The notes beneath the pieces were generated by a model. That model made no database searches. It saw only the letters and a program-made list of their open reading frames with translations, and was not told where the DNA came from. Below, piece by piece: positions 1 through 8,821 of a stretch of 64,000 bases of DNA. Both the position numbers and the translations under genes were made by a program. This stretch comes from SW10 sp965657795 (GTDB lineage Bacteria > Verrucomicrobiota > Verrucomicrobiia > Verrucomicrobiales > Akkermansiaceae), in contig CBFHQJ010000012.1 in NCBI GenBank assembly GCA_965657795.1, positions 1-64,000 on the forward strand, in the 5' to 3' direction. Each line of letters opens with the position of its first letter. Within the stretch, counting starts at the first letter, position 1.

Positions 1-1
1 C

Positions 2-526
2 ACTCCCAACACCGGCCTCATCGTCAGCTTCGATGCCAACAGCGATTCCAATATTCACCCGCGCCGCAAGTATCCCGTCGGTGATCGCTCCGCCCGCTGG
101 GCTCTTTCAACCGCCTATAACATTAAGGACGGAACCCGCCCCCAAGATCCTCTGGAGTGGCACGGCCCGATTTACAAATCGATGGAAGTGCAAAAAAACA
201 AGATCCTAATTACGTTTAAGAAAGAAGGCTCCAACGGACTCCGACTCGATCAAACCGACGCTCGTGGATTCTACATCGCCGGAAAAGACAAAGTCTTTCA
301 CCACGCCGAGGCGCGAGTTGTAAAACCCGCCAAGCTTGAAGTTTGGTCAGACGAAGTCCCCGAACCCGTCGCCGTTCGTTACGCTTGGTCCAACCTCCCC
401 CTCGGCACTCTCATGAATGGCCGGGAGCTTCCCGCTTACCCCTTCCGCACCGACACCTGGCCCCTCAAACCGCACTACGGTGAAGATCTCTACTACGTCA
501 GCCCACCTCCAAAAAACTCCGAATAA
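2..526 (+). CDS. Sialate O-acetylesterase family protein, C-terminal part (5' truncated by window edge)
   Basis: Only the last 174 residues are present; the frame is open from base 2 to the TAA at 524-526. The visible part starts with PNTGLIVSFD, followed by DIHPRRK-like spacing (NIHPRRKYPVGDRSARWAL) and GPIYKSM. That order is typical of the C-terminal half of SASA/DUF303 sialate O-acetylesterases, where the HP belongs to the Asp-x-x-His catalytic region of an SGNH-like hydrolase. The family removes O-acetyl groups from sialic acids or other acetylated glycans, usually in the periplasm or outside the cell. The N-terminal signal peptide and Ser nucleophile lie outside the window. The C-terminal beta-rich tail (YAWSNLPLGTLMN, LPAYPFRTD) is also family-typical. 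Function is inferred from motif pattern only; substrate is unknown. Confidence 0.85.
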   Translation, partial: TPNTGLIVSFDANSDSNIHPRRKYPVGDRSARWALSTAYNIKDGTRPQDPLEWHGPIYKSMEVQKNKILITFKKEGSNGLRLDQTDARGFYIAGKDKVFHHAEARVVKPAKLEVWSDEVPEPVAVRYAWSNLPLGTLMNGRELPAYPFRTDTWPLKPHYGEDLYYVSPPPKNSE

Positions 527-763
527 TCGCCGGGGCGTTTCACTCGTCGATATCGGGCGCCGGGACACCTGCCTGCGTCCTGAAATAGTTCTTGTTTTGG
601 AATCGAGTTACCGAACACAAAAAAGAAATTTGATCAATGGCCCAAACCCGAATTGGCAGAGCTTCACTAAATGAGGCACGTCAAAAAACTCCATGGCTTT
701 ACCGGACTCATTCGATCATTCCCACTGAGCACATAAAGTGCTAGTTTGACCCCGTTCTCGATT

Positions 764-1405
764 ATGCTCGAAGATTTTTTTTCCTCCTCTCCCTCCCTTA
801 AGATCTGCGGTGTCACTACACTTAAGGATGCCGAACGTCTGGCCGAACTGGAGGTCACGGCTCTCGGTTTAAATTTCTGGCCCCCGTCGAAGCGCTATTG
901 CTCCCCCGAACACGCTTCAACCATCGCCTCGCACGTCGCCGGCGATATCCTCCGCGTCGGGGTTTTCGTGAATAATGCGCGACCGCTTGCTATGGAGCTC
1001 ATGGACGAATGCCTCATCGATATCGTCCAACTCCACGGCGATGAGACCGAGGAAGACATCCACTTTTTCCTGGAACAGAAAATTCCAGTCATCAAAGCAG
1101 TCTCCGCCGACCACCTTCCGGAGTACGACCTCCCCGCCGGCCACTTCGCCCTGCTCATCGATACCCCCGCTGGAACGGACTATGGCGGCACTGGAAAGGT
1201 TTTCGACTGGTCAATCGCACAAGACTTCGCTCAAAAACATCCCAAGGTTCCCATCCTTCTCGCCGGTGGAATTAATCCCGCGAACGCCGCGGAGGCACTT
1301 GCTACAGTCCACCCGGCCGCCCTTGACGTTGCCAGCGGTGCCGAGTCATCCCCCGGGCACAAGGATTTCGACAAAGTCCGGGCCCTTCTGACTGCTCTCT
1401 CATGA
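764..1405 (+). CDS. trpF: Phosphoribosylanthranilate isomerase (TrpF)
   Basis: This enzyme converts N-(5'-phosphoribosyl)anthranilate to the carboxyphenylamino-ribulose phosphate in tryptophan biosynthesis (cytosolic TIM barrel). Family landmarks occur in order: LKICGVT near the N-terminus with the catalytic Cys, GLNFWPPSKR, VGVFVN, VQLHGDE, LLIDTPAG, GGTGKVFDW (phosphate/glycine-rich loop), ILLAGGINPANA and DVASGAESSPGHKD. At 213 residues it has normal length. The frame extends upstream to a TTG at 746, but the ATG at 764 fits the usual family N-terminus better. Neither start has a Shine-Dalgarno. The stop overlaps the start of crcB (ATGA), so the two are probably translationally coupled. 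No other trp gene is in the window, so trpF is separated from a trp operon or at its edge. Confidence 0.95.
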   Translation: MLEDFFSSSPSLKICGVTTLKDAERLAELEVTALGLNFWPPSKRYCSPEHASTIASHVAGDILRVGVFVNNARPLAMELMDECLIDIVQLHGDETEEDIHFFLEQKIPVIKAVSADHLPEYDLPAGHFALLIDTPAGTDYGGTGKVFDWSIAQDFAQKHPKVPILLAGGINPANAAEALATVHPAALDVASGAESSPGHKDFDKVRALLTALS

Positions 1406-1782
1406 ATGCCATCCTTGTCTTTCTAGGCGGCGGGCTTGGCTCCCTCGCTCGCTATGGTCTCTCCTCCGGAGTCCAATCACTGGCTCACAACACCTCGCTT
1501 CAGCGATTCCCGGCCGGCATTCTGGCCTGCAACCTCCTGGGCTGCTTCCTCATAGGTTGCCTTTTCGGCTACTTCACCGGCAAAAGCGCTCCAAGTTGGG
1601 TCTTCCCCCTCCTGGCAACCGGCTTTCTGGGTGGATTTACCACCTTTTCAACCTTCGCCCGCGACACCCACTCGTTGTGGACCTCCGGCCTCACTCATTT
1701 CGCGATCCTCAAAGTCTTCCTCTCCATCGCCTTGGGCCTGATCGCTGTCATTGCCGGGATCAAATTAACCCACTCCCCCTGA
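1402..1782 (+). CDS. crcB: Fluoride-specific ion channel CrcB/Fluc
   Basis: A 126-residue four-helix membrane protein of the Fluc family, which exports fluoride as an antiparallel dimer. Signature segments are GGGLGSLARYGLS in TM1, CNLLGCFLIGCLFGY in TM2 (the conserved Asn of the pore) and GFLGGFTTFSTFARD in TM3 (the GxxGGxTTFSTF motif with pore-lining Phe and Na+-site residues). Length is normal for the homodimeric form, so one gene is enough. It starts inside the trpF stop codon. Its last 23 bases overlap the end of the convergent GNAT gene on the other strand. No fluoride riboswitch is expected inside the trpF coding sequence, and none was seen upstream of trpF. Confidence 0.95.
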   Translation: MNAILVFLGGGLGSLARYGLSSGVQSLAHNTSLQRFPAGILACNLLGCFLIGCLFGYFTGKSAPSWVFPLLATGFLGGFTTFSTFARDTHSLWTSGLTHFAILKVFLSIALGLIAVIAGIKLTHSP

Positions 1783-2236
1783 GTAACTTGATCATCTTAA
1801 CATGAGGAAGCCCGATTTCTTCGAACAGATCACCATCACGCTGATAGCCCAGCGAATCATAAAATGGCGCAACTGCCAGTCGCGCGTGGAGCTCAAATCC
1901 AGTCACGCCTTCTCCAGCAAGCAGTGTTTCCACAGCTTCCATCAGCCCTCGCCCCATTCCTTGTCCCTGCTCGGCATTGGCTACCGCGATTTGGCGAAGT
2001 TTTGCGAGGCCCGGGTTCAAAGCTGCCACCACCACCGTCCCGACGAGTTTTCCTCTTCGATAAAATCCAAAATGCCGATCCAGCCGGTCCGCCTCGCTTT
2101 CCGGCTCGGTCCACTCCAAGCCCAACGGCTTACGAAGCTCGGCAAACCTCAGGTTGCGCAATTCCTGATACCCGGGTGACTCCCACCTGATCTCCCGCAG
2201 CTCAAAATCCTGATTCTCCCCGGAGACACGACTCAT
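1760..2236 (-). CDS. GNAT family N-acetyltransferase
   Basis: A 158-residue protein with the GNAT core. An antiparallel strand (RRGKLVGTVVVAAL) is followed by LRQIAVANAEQGQGMGRGLM, which carries the acetyl-CoA pyrophosphate-binding Q/RxxGxG/A signature (QGQGMGRG), and then FELHARLAVAPFYDSLGYQ, the typical C-terminal end of the fold. The HARLAVAPFY pattern resembles the ElaA/YjcF-like branch. The acceptor substrate cannot be told. The frame runs back to a TTG at 2278; the ATG at 2236 (MSRVSGENQ) is preferred. The 3' end overlaps crcB tail-to-tail by 23 bp with no room for a terminator between them. Confidence 0.85.
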   Translation of the reverse strand: MSRVSGENQDFELREIRWESPGYQELRNLRFAELRKPLGLEWTEPESEADRLDRHFGFYRRGKLVGTVVVAALNPGLAKLRQIAVANAEQGQGMGRGLMEAVETLLAGEGVTGFELHARLAVAPFYDSLGYQRDGDLFEEIGLPHVKMIKLLRGSGLI

Positions 2237-2332
2237 ATCGGCGCAAGAATGGCCGCCATTCCAAATTCCAGTCCACAAAAAAGGCCGGAATCTGAATTCC
2301 GACCCCCATTAAACTTCGGTGACCGAAGGAAA

Positions 2333-2719
2333 TCACCTCAAAATCAATCTGCCCTTGTGCTGGCTCACGATATCAATGACATCCCCACCACGGTCGGTTT
2401 CAAGAGCATAAAGATACCAGCCCCACTCCTTATCATAGAAAAATGTCCGTGTCATTGTCACCCGGCGACGGCGGCCATCCTTGATTTCCGGAGCGATGAA
2501 TGTCACACAGACTCCCCCTAAAAGCGTGGTCGAAGGGTCCATTTTACGTTCCACATTATGAATCGGCCCAATGGTAACATCAGCCGCGCGGATTTGATTG
2601 GCCTCGGCAATCAAATCGGCCGCAAGTTCGCGGGAAATTCCCTGGGCACCTGCTCCCGATGCAAAAACAAGACCGAAAATGGCCACTAGAAGATGTAATC
2701 TGGCTCTCATGACTGACAT
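2333..2719 (-). CDS. Small secreted protein of unknown function
   Basis: A 128-residue protein with a clear signal peptide: MRARLHLLVAIFGLVFA then SGAGAQG, with likely cleavage after AGA or GAQ. The mature part of about 100 residues is mixed alpha/beta and contains RRRRVTMTRTFFYDKEWGWY. No family was recognised. The first ATG (2719, MSVM) and the one three codons later (2710, MRAR) are both possible; the second gives a more standard signal peptide. It is divergent from gltB across a 158-bp gap, so the two may share a regulatory region. It probably stands alone, because the GNAT gene downstream on the same strand begins about 100 bp away. Confidence 0.6.
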   Translation of the reverse strand: MSVMRARLHLLVAIFGLVFASGAGAQGISRELAADLIAEANQIRAADVTIGPIHNVERKMDPSTTLLGGVCVTFIAPEIKDGRRRRVTMTRTFFYDKEWGWYLYALETDRGGDVIDIVSQHKGRLILR

Positions 2720-2782
2720 TAGACCGTCACGATCGCTAAAAATTCACTGAATTCGACATTTTATTCTAGAAACAAGTTCCAC

Positions 2783-2810
2783 TTGGCAACTCCCCCCGCT
2801 CAACCATATT
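2783..2810 (+). promoter_or_regulatory. Possible sigma-70-type promoter of gltB
   Basis: TTGGCA (2783-2788) and CATATT (2805-2810) are separated by 16 bases and lie 68 bases before the gltB ATG. The matches are 5/6 and 4/6 to the E. coli consensus. This is a visual match only; verrucomicrobial promoter consensus is not well enough known to be sure. Confidence 0.25.
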
Positions 2811-2877
2811 CTCCTGCCCGCTTCGAAGGGCATGGCATCTGCTCAGTCCATCCCGTCCAGCCCACGACTTTCCGACC

Positions 2878-5800
2878 ATGAAATTCTATCATCCACGTCA
2901 CACCCCCGACTCCTCAGGAACTCTGCACCAATGGGATAACGAAACCGCCAACTGCGGAATGGGAGCCATTGCCAACCTCCGTGGGGAGAAATCCTATGAG
3001 ATTCTCGACTACGCCCTGACCTCGGTTTGCAACATGACCCACCGGGGTGCCGTCGACGCAGATATGAAGACCGGTGACGGATCCGGCATCCTCTGCCAAA
3101 TTCCGCGCCCTCTTTTCGCAAAGGCAGCCGAAAAATTCGGCTACACCGGCGAGGCCGGTGACCTCGGAATCGGCGTCTTTTTCCTGCCCGAAGGCATCGC
3201 ATCGAATATCAAATCCTTCACCGAGTCCGTCCTGACCCGTCGAAACATTCCTCTCGTCGGCTGGCGTGAAGTCCCCGTCAACCCGGGTGAGCTCGGCGAA
3301 TTGGCCCGCCTGACCCAACCGGAAATCACCCACCTCCTCGTCAGCCGCCCCGCCGACGTCGATGCAGATCACTTCGAGCGCCTTCTCTATCTCGTTCGTC
3401 GTGAAGTTGAAGGCGAATTCAAAGACGAGGCGGCCTTTTACATCCCGACCCTTTCCAGCCGACTCATCAGCTACAAGGGACTGGCCATGCCCGCCACCCT
3501 GCGCGCCTTTTACAGCGACCTTCAGGATTCCGATTTCCAGACGGGCATCTCTCTTTACCACCAGCGTTTCTCCACCAATACCTTCCCCGCCTGGCCACTC
3601 GGTCAACCGTTCCGCATGATGTGCCACAACGGTGAAATCAACACTGTGCGAGGCAACCGCAACTGGATGAGATCACGTGAGGAATTCTTCAACTCCGACC
3701 TTTGGGGCGATGACATTGAGCTCGTCAAAAACCTCATGAGCGACGGTGAGTCCGATTCGGCTTCGCTGGATCACGCCCTTGAACTTCTTGTTCTTTCCGG
3801 TCGCCGCCTTGAACACGCCATGCGCATGCTCGTCCCTCCCGCCTTCCGCCACGATCCCGATCTTACCGAGGAGGAACGCGCGTTTTATAACTACATCCGC
3901 TCTTTCTCCGAGCCATGGGACGGCCCTGCCGGGCTCTGCTTCACCGACGGCCGCACTTTGTGCGCCAGTCTCGATCGGAACGGCCTACGCCCTTCCCGCT
4001 TCACTCTCACCGAGGATGGGCTTCTTTACATCGGTTCCGAGTCCGGTGCCATCATCCTGCCCGACGAAAAAATAGTCCGTCGTGGACGCCTCGGACCCGG
4101 CCAGATGCTCTCGGCAAACACCGAGACCGGCGAACTCCTTTATGACAAAGAAATCCGAGCTCAACTCGCTTCCCAAAAACCCTATGCCAAATGGGTTGAT
4201 GAAAACCGCGTCGCATTGAAGGATTTCACCGATCACTCCGCACACGTCCCGACGGTAGACTTCGAACCTCTCGAACTCTCTCGCCAGCAGGTGACCCACG
4301 GCGTCACCGCCGAGGATCTTGACATGGTCTTCCCTCCCATGATCAAGGGAGCCCAGGAGGCCGTCTTCTCGATGGGAGACGACATACCACTCGCTCCCCT
4401 GTCCCGCTATCCGCGGCTTCTCTTTACTTACTTCAAGCAGCTCTTCGCCCAGGTCACCAACCCACCCATCGACCCGATTCGTGAGTGGGCCGTCATGACC
4501 CTGGGAGCCGGACTCGGTGCCGAACGGAACCTTCTCAGCGAAACGGCCAAGCACGCTCGTATCTTCAGCCTCGAATCCGCTCTTCTTTACGAACAGGAAC
4601 TTGAAACCCTGGTAAAGCGCAAGGAACACGGGTTCTCGACTCAAGTCATCGACACCACCTGGGCCGCCAGCGATGGCGAAGCCGGTATGAAGAAGGCCCT
4701 CGACCGCATTTGCGCCGACGCCGAGGAAGCGGTGAATAACAAGGTCGAAATCCTCGTTCTCTCCGACCGTGCAACCTCGGCGGAGCGCGTCCCTATTCCG
4801 TCGCTTCTCGCTACCGGATCAGTTCACCACCACCTCAACCGTTGCCGTAAGCGTCTCCGCACGTCGCTCGTCATCGACACCGGAGAAGCACGTGACACTC
4901 ACCAGATTGCCTGCCTCTTCGGATTTGGAGCCACCGCAGTCTGCCCCTACCTTGGCTACGCCACCGTACGACAGGTCGTTACCACCGATACCAAGAACAA
5001 GCTTGGCGAGGACATGACCCCGGAACTCGCCATGGCGAACTACCGGAAAGCCCTCGAAAAAGGCCTCCTCAAGATCATGTCCAAAATGGGAATCTCGGTT
5101 CTAAACTCCTACCAGGGAGCCCAGATTTTCGAAGCTCTTGGAGTTGGCAAAGAAGTGGTCAGCTACGCTTTCACCGGTGTTCATTCACGGATCGGCGGAG
5201 TTGGTTTCGACGAAATCGCCGAAGAGTCACTCGTGCGTCATCGCGCCGCTTTTGAGACCGCAGTTGAAAAGAACAAGGTCCTCGACCTCGGCGACCCTGG
5301 CTACAACCGCTACCGGAAATCCGGAGAAGCCCACGCTCTCACCACTGACGTCATCAAGAACTTCCACACCTTCGTCCGCGATGGCAAAAAGGAAGACTAC
5401 GATGATTACGTGAAAGTCACGCTCGCAAACGATCCCATTACGATCAAAGACATCCTCGACTTTAAGGTCCCGGCTTCCGGAGTCCCTCTTGAGGAAGTGG
5501 AACCCGCCGAGGAGATCGTAAAACGCTTCACCACCGCAGCCATGTCCATGGGTGCGCTCTCTCCCGAAGCCCACGAGACTCTCGCCATTGCCATGAACCG
5601 CATCGGCGGTAAGTCCGACTCCGGAGAGGGAGGCGAGGACCCCCGCCGCTTCAAGCCCTACCCGAACGGCGACTTTGCCCGATCCTATATCAAGCAGATC
5701 GCCAGCGGACGCTTTGGAGTCTCAGCACACTACCTGGTCAATGCCGACGAACTTGAAATCAAAATGGCCCAGGGAGCCAAGCCCGGAGAGGGCGGACAGC

Positions 5801-7461
5801 TTCCCGGCCACAAGGTCAATGCACTCATTGCAAGACTGCGCAACACGCAACCCGGCGTACAGCTGATCTCTCCTCCTCCTCACCATGACATCTACTCAAT
5901 TGAGGATCTCGCCCAACTCATTCACGACCTCAAGGAAGTGAACCCACGCGCCAAGGTCACCGTGAAGCTCGTTGCCGAGTCCGGCGTCGGCACCGTAGCC
6001 GCCGGTTGTGCCAAAGCCAGCGCCGACAACGTTCTCATCTCGGGACACGACGGAGGAACTGCTGCTTCACCACTATCAAGTACGAAACATGCCGGACTCC
6101 CTTGGGAACTTGGCATCTCCGAGGCCCACCAGGTCCTCATGATGAACAAGCTGCGCAACAACATCACCCTCCGCACCGATGGAGGTCTCCGCACCGGACG
6201 CGATGTCGTCATTGCCGCCATCCTGGGAGCCGAGCAAATGAACTTCGGAACCATCGCCATGATTGCCATGGGCTGCGTTTACGTCCGAAAATGCCACCTG
6301 AACAACTGCCCTGTTGGGGTCGCGACCACCAACCCGAAGTGGCGTGCCAAGTTCAAAGGTTCAGCGGATCACGTCGTTAACTTTATGATGGGCGTGGCTG
6401 AAGAAGCCCGTGAAATCATGGCGACTCTCGGCGTCCGCTCCATGAATGAGCTGATTGGCCGGCCCCAAAAATTCCTCGCCCAGCGTGAGGTTCCTGATCA
6501 CCCCAAGGCCAACACCCTTGATTTGAAGAAGGTTCTCTCCGACAAGGCGGACGATGATGCCGTTCGCGTCTGCACGCAGGATCGCAACGATGGCATTCAC
6601 AAGCCTGCGCTCGATCTCGAAATCCTCAAGGACCTCGCAGACCACACCGAAACTGCCGAAGGAGAAAACCCAACCGGCGGCCTGATGGATCGCGGACCTT
6701 TCACCAAGGAATACGAAGTCGTCAACACCGACCGAAATATCGGAACCCGAACCGCCGGACGTGTCGCTGAAATCTACGAAAACCACGGACTTCCTGCGGA
6801 CAGCATCGATCTCACCTTCCGGGGCTCTGCCGGACAATCCTTCGGAACCTTCCTCTGCGGAGGAATCAAGCTCACCCTCATTGGTGAAGGAAACGACTAC
6901 GTCGGCAAAGGCATGAGCAACGGAGAAATTATTGTCCGCCCGCCGGAAGTGATGAACTCCGACTTCATCGCTGCTAAAAACTCCATCGTAGGCAATACCT
7001 GCCTCTATGGTGCCACTGGAGGTAAACTCTTTGTTAATGGACGAGCTGGCGAGCGCTTCTGCGTTCGCAACTCCGGCTCGACCTCGGTTGTGGAAGGCGT
7101 CGGTGATCACGGTTGTGAATACATGACAAACGGGACCACGGTAATTCTTGGCATGACCGGGAAGAACTTCGGAGCGGGCATGTCGGGCGGCACCGCTTAC
7201 ATATACGACATCGATGGCATGTTCCAAAGCCGCCTCAATCCCGAGATGGTCGTGGCCCGTCCGGTCAAACGCGAACGCGATATCGCAGAGGTGAAATCAC
7301 TGATCGAGGAGCACGCACAGAAAACAGATTCCCCGAACGCCAAGGAGCTTCTCGAGAACTGGGATACCACTCTCACCAAGCTAATCCGGGTCATTGCAAA
7401 AGAGAAATACGACCTAGAAAAAGCCGAAGAGGAGCACGAAGCTGCTGTCGCAGTCGACTAA
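2878..7461 (+). CDS. gltB: Glutamate synthase large subunit
   Basis: A 1527-residue glutamine amidotransferase/synthase that makes two glutamates from glutamine and 2-oxoglutarate. A short propeptide precedes Cys27 (NCGMGAIANLRG), the expected N-terminal nucleophile of the class-II amidotransferase domain (about 27-430). A central domain follows at about 470-770. The FMN-binding synthase barrel (about 830-1215) contains SGEGGEDP, GAKPGEGGQLPG and HDGGTAASP. The 3Fe-4S cysteines are Cys1133, Cys1139 and Cys1144 (MGCVYVRKCHLNNCPVGVA). The GXGXG helix domain (about 1275-1460) has FRGSAGQSFG and GATGGKLFVNG. Length is that of the large subunit alone. No gltD small subunit lies beside it, so the electron donor protein is either encoded elsewhere or is ferredoxin; the sequence here does not decide. 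A strong terminator follows. Confidence 0.97.
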   Translation: MKFYHPRHTPDSSGTLHQWDNETANCGMGAIANLRGEKSYEILDYALTSVCNMTHRGAVDADMKTGDGSGILCQIPRPLFAKAAEKFGYTGEAGDLGIGVFFLPEGIASNIKSFTESVLTRRNIPLVGWREVPVNPGELGELARLTQPEITHLLVSRPADVDADHFERLLYLVRREVEGEFKDEAAFYIPTLSSRLISYKGLAMPATLRAFYSDLQDSDFQTGISLYHQRFSTNTFPAWPLGQPFRMMCHNGEINTVRGNRNWMRSREEFFNSDLWGDDIELVKNLMSDGESDSASLDHALELLVLSGRRLEHAMRMLVPPAFRHDPDLTEEERAFYNYIRSFSEPWDGPAGLCFTDGRTLCASLDRNGLRPSRFTLTEDGLLYIGSESGAIILPDEKIVRRGRLGPGQMLSANTETGELLYDKEIRAQLASQKPYAKWVDENRVALKDFTDHSAHVPTVDFEPLELSRQQVTHGVTAEDLDMVFPPMIKGAQEAVFSMGDDIPLAPLSRYPRLLFTYFKQLFAQVTNPPIDPIREWAVMTLGAGLGAERNLLSETAKHARIFSLESALLYEQELETLVKRKEHGFSTQVIDTTWAASDGEAGMKKALDRICADAEEAVNNKVEILVLSDRATSAERVPIPSLLATGSVHHHLNRCRKRLRTSLVIDTGEARDTHQIACLFGFGATAVCPYLGYATVRQVVTTDTKNKLGEDMTPELAMANYRKALEKGLLKIMSKMGISVLNSYQGAQIFEALGVGKEVVSYAFTGVHSRIGGVGFDEIAEESLVRHRAAFETAVEKNKVLDLGDPGYNRYRKSGEAHALTTDVIKNFHTFVRDGKKEDYDDYVKVTLANDPITIKDILDFKVPASGVPLEEVEPAEEIVKRFTTAAMSMGALSPEAHETLAIAMNRIGGKSDSGEGGEDPRRFKPYPNGDFARSYIKQIASGRFGVSAHYLVNADELEIKMAQGAKPGEGGQLPGHKVNALIARLRNTQPGVQLISPPPHHDIYSIEDLAQLIHDLKEVNPRAKVTVKLVAESGVGTVAAGCAKASADNVLISGHDGGTAASPLSSTKHAGLPWELGISEAHQVLMMNKLRNNITLRTDGGLRTGRDVVIAAILGAEQMNFGTIAMIAMGCVYVRKCHLNNCPVGVATTNPKWRAKFKGSADHVVNFMMGVAEEAREIMATLGVRSMNELIGRPQKFLAQREVPDHPKANTLDLKKVLSDKADDDAVRVCTQDRNDGIHKPALDLEILKDLADHTETAEGENPTGGLMDRGPFTKEYEVVNTDRNIGTRTAGRVAEIYENHGLPADSIDLTFRGSAGQSFGTFLCGGIKLTLIGEGNDYVGKGMSNGEIIVRPPEVMNSDFIAAKNSIVGNTCLYGATGGKLFVNGRAGERFCVRNSGSTSVVEGVGDHGCEYMTNGTTVILGMTGKNFGAGMSGGTAYIYDIDGMFQSRLNPEMVVARPVKRERDIAEVKSLIEEHAQKTDSPNAKELLENWDTTLTKLIRVIAKEKYDLEKAEEEHEAAVAVD

Positions 7462-7485
7462 TCCCCTTCAACCATTCTTTTCAAG

Positions 7486-7516
7486 AGGCCACCCAATTGC
7501 GGGTGGCCTTTTTTTG
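7486..7516 (+). terminator. Rho-independent terminator after gltB
   Basis: A perfect 9-bp stem (AGGCCACCC / GGGTGGCCT) with a six-base loop is followed by a run of T. It lies 24 bases after the gltB stop and just before the convergent DUF1552 gene end. The other strand has no T-run after the stem, so it works best for gltB. Confidence 0.92.
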
Positions 7517-7518
7517 AC

Positions 7519-8817
7519 TTAGCTCGCCGACTCCAGCCCGCGTAAGGTCCCTGTCGCCGTGCTGAATTTCTCCGTCTCCAATCCCATTTGCTGGAGCATG
7601 CTCAGGTAAAGATTGGCCAGAGGCATGTTGTTGACCCGGTCGAAACCAAGGTGACTTCCATGCTTGAAATTTCCACCCGCCAACAGAATCGGCAGGTTCC
7701 GGTTATCATGCTTGTTGGCATGTCCGAGATTACTGCCCTGCATCACCATCGTCCGCTTCAAGAGAGTCTCCCCGTCTTCCTTTGTAGACTTCAGGCCCGA
7801 CAAAAGATTCCCAAGCTCATTCATCTGCGCCTTCTCAACGATCGCCAGTTGCTCGCGGGTTTCCTTCTTCTGCGTCTGGTGGGTCAACGCATGGTGGGGA
7901 AGATTGACACCGGGAAGATCCACCTTTGGATTAAAATCCTGGCTGATCAAAATGGTGACAAGCCTCGTTGAATCGGTTTCGAGTGCCAGCTTTGTGAGAT
8001 CAAACATGTTCCTCGTCCGCTTCACCAAGGCTCCCGGAGTCAAATCATCCTTGGGCTCCTTCACTTCAACTTTCGGTTTCGGCTTCTGCTCCCATTCCTC
8101 GTTGATCACCAACCTCTGTTCGACCTCGCGAACCGAAGTGAAAAATTGGTCCAGTCGCTCCTTGTCAGCTCCGCCCACCTCCCTTTGAAGCTTCTTAATC
8201 CGGCCGGCAAACGAATCCATCAAGCTCTGTCCCTCTTTCAGCCTTCTTACCTGGACTGCCACTTCGGCAGGCGTTCCTTGCACGAATAGCTGGCGATAAA
8301 CCCGTGAAGGCCTCATCTCCGATGGAATTCGTACTCCGTCCGAGGTGTAGGCAAGTGATCCATTCCCCGGGCCAACCCGCAGATTTAAAGTCGGAAAACG
8401 AGTCAGATGACCCAATTGCTGGGCCGCATATTGATCGAGGGAAATCCAGTTCTTAAATCCCGCCGACCTTGGATGAGGCGCTCCCGTCAAAAAAGAAACC
8501 TCCGCCTGGTGGCCGCCATCCACTTCCGGGTGCGACAGCCCGCTGAAGACGGTAAACTGCTCCCTAAATTTTTTCACGATTTCAAGGTAGGGCGAAAGTT
8601 TGTATCCCCTCCCCGCCTTCTCCGGAAAAAACTCTTCCGGCATGAAACCAAGATCAACATTGATCGCCACCATTCGCTTTGGAGTTGCCGCGTCGGTATT
8701 CCTCGCGAAGGCCGGGGTCATGGCATCAAGCAAAGGCAGCGACATCATCGCCCCCGCTCCCTTCAAAAAGGAACGACGGGAAAGATGGGATTGGGTGGAG
8801 ACGTGAATTCGTTTCAT
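7519..8817 (-). CDS. DUF1552 domain protein with Tat-type signal
   Basis: A 432-residue exported protein. The N-terminus has SRRSFLKGAGAM followed by a hydrophobic stretch, a twin-arginine (Tat) signal, so it is probably exported folded. The mature protein matches the DUF1552 pattern seen in Planctomycetes, Verrucomicrobia and myxobacteria: FTVFSGLSHPEVDGGH, FPTLNLRVG, a coiled middle region (RIKKLQREVGGADKERL), TRLVTILISQDFN, and the ending GSNLGHANKHDNRNLPILLAGG. The fold is thought to resemble alkaline phosphatase/sulfatase-type proteins, but no activity is established. It starts 4 bases after the stop of the DUF1592-family cytochrome gene, the standard partner order, which implies one operon and a joint function at the cell surface. 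Confidence 0.9.
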   Translation of the reverse strand: MKRIHVSTQSHLSRRSFLKGAGAMMSLPLLDAMTPAFARNTDAATPKRMVAINVDLGFMPEEFFPEKAGRGYKLSPYLEIVKKFREQFTVFSGLSHPEVDGGHQAEVSFLTGAPHPRSAGFKNWISLDQYAAQQLGHLTRFPTLNLRVGPGNGSLAYTSDGVRIPSEMRPSRVYRQLFVQGTPAEVAVQVRRLKEGQSLMDSFAGRIKKLQREVGGADKERLDQFFTSVREVEQRLVINEEWEQKPKPKVEVKEPKDDLTPGALVKRTRNMFDLTKLALETDSTRLVTILISQDFNPKVDLPGVNLPHHALTHQTQKKETREQLAIVEKAQMNELGNLLSGLKSTKEDGETLLKRTMVMQGSNLGHANKHDNRNLPILLAGGNFKHGSHLGFDRVNNMPLANLYLSMLQQMGLETEKFSTATGTLRGLESAS

Positions 8818-8821
8818 GACC

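Noticed and set aside
2914..3627. Long minus-strand open frame inside gltB (237 codons)
   Set aside because: Mirror frame of a strongly conserved gene; no family motif, no own start signal.
6361..7227. Minus-strand open frame inside the gltB 3' half (288 codons)
   Set aside because: Shadow of the GXGXG domain coding strand; translation shows no recognisable domain.
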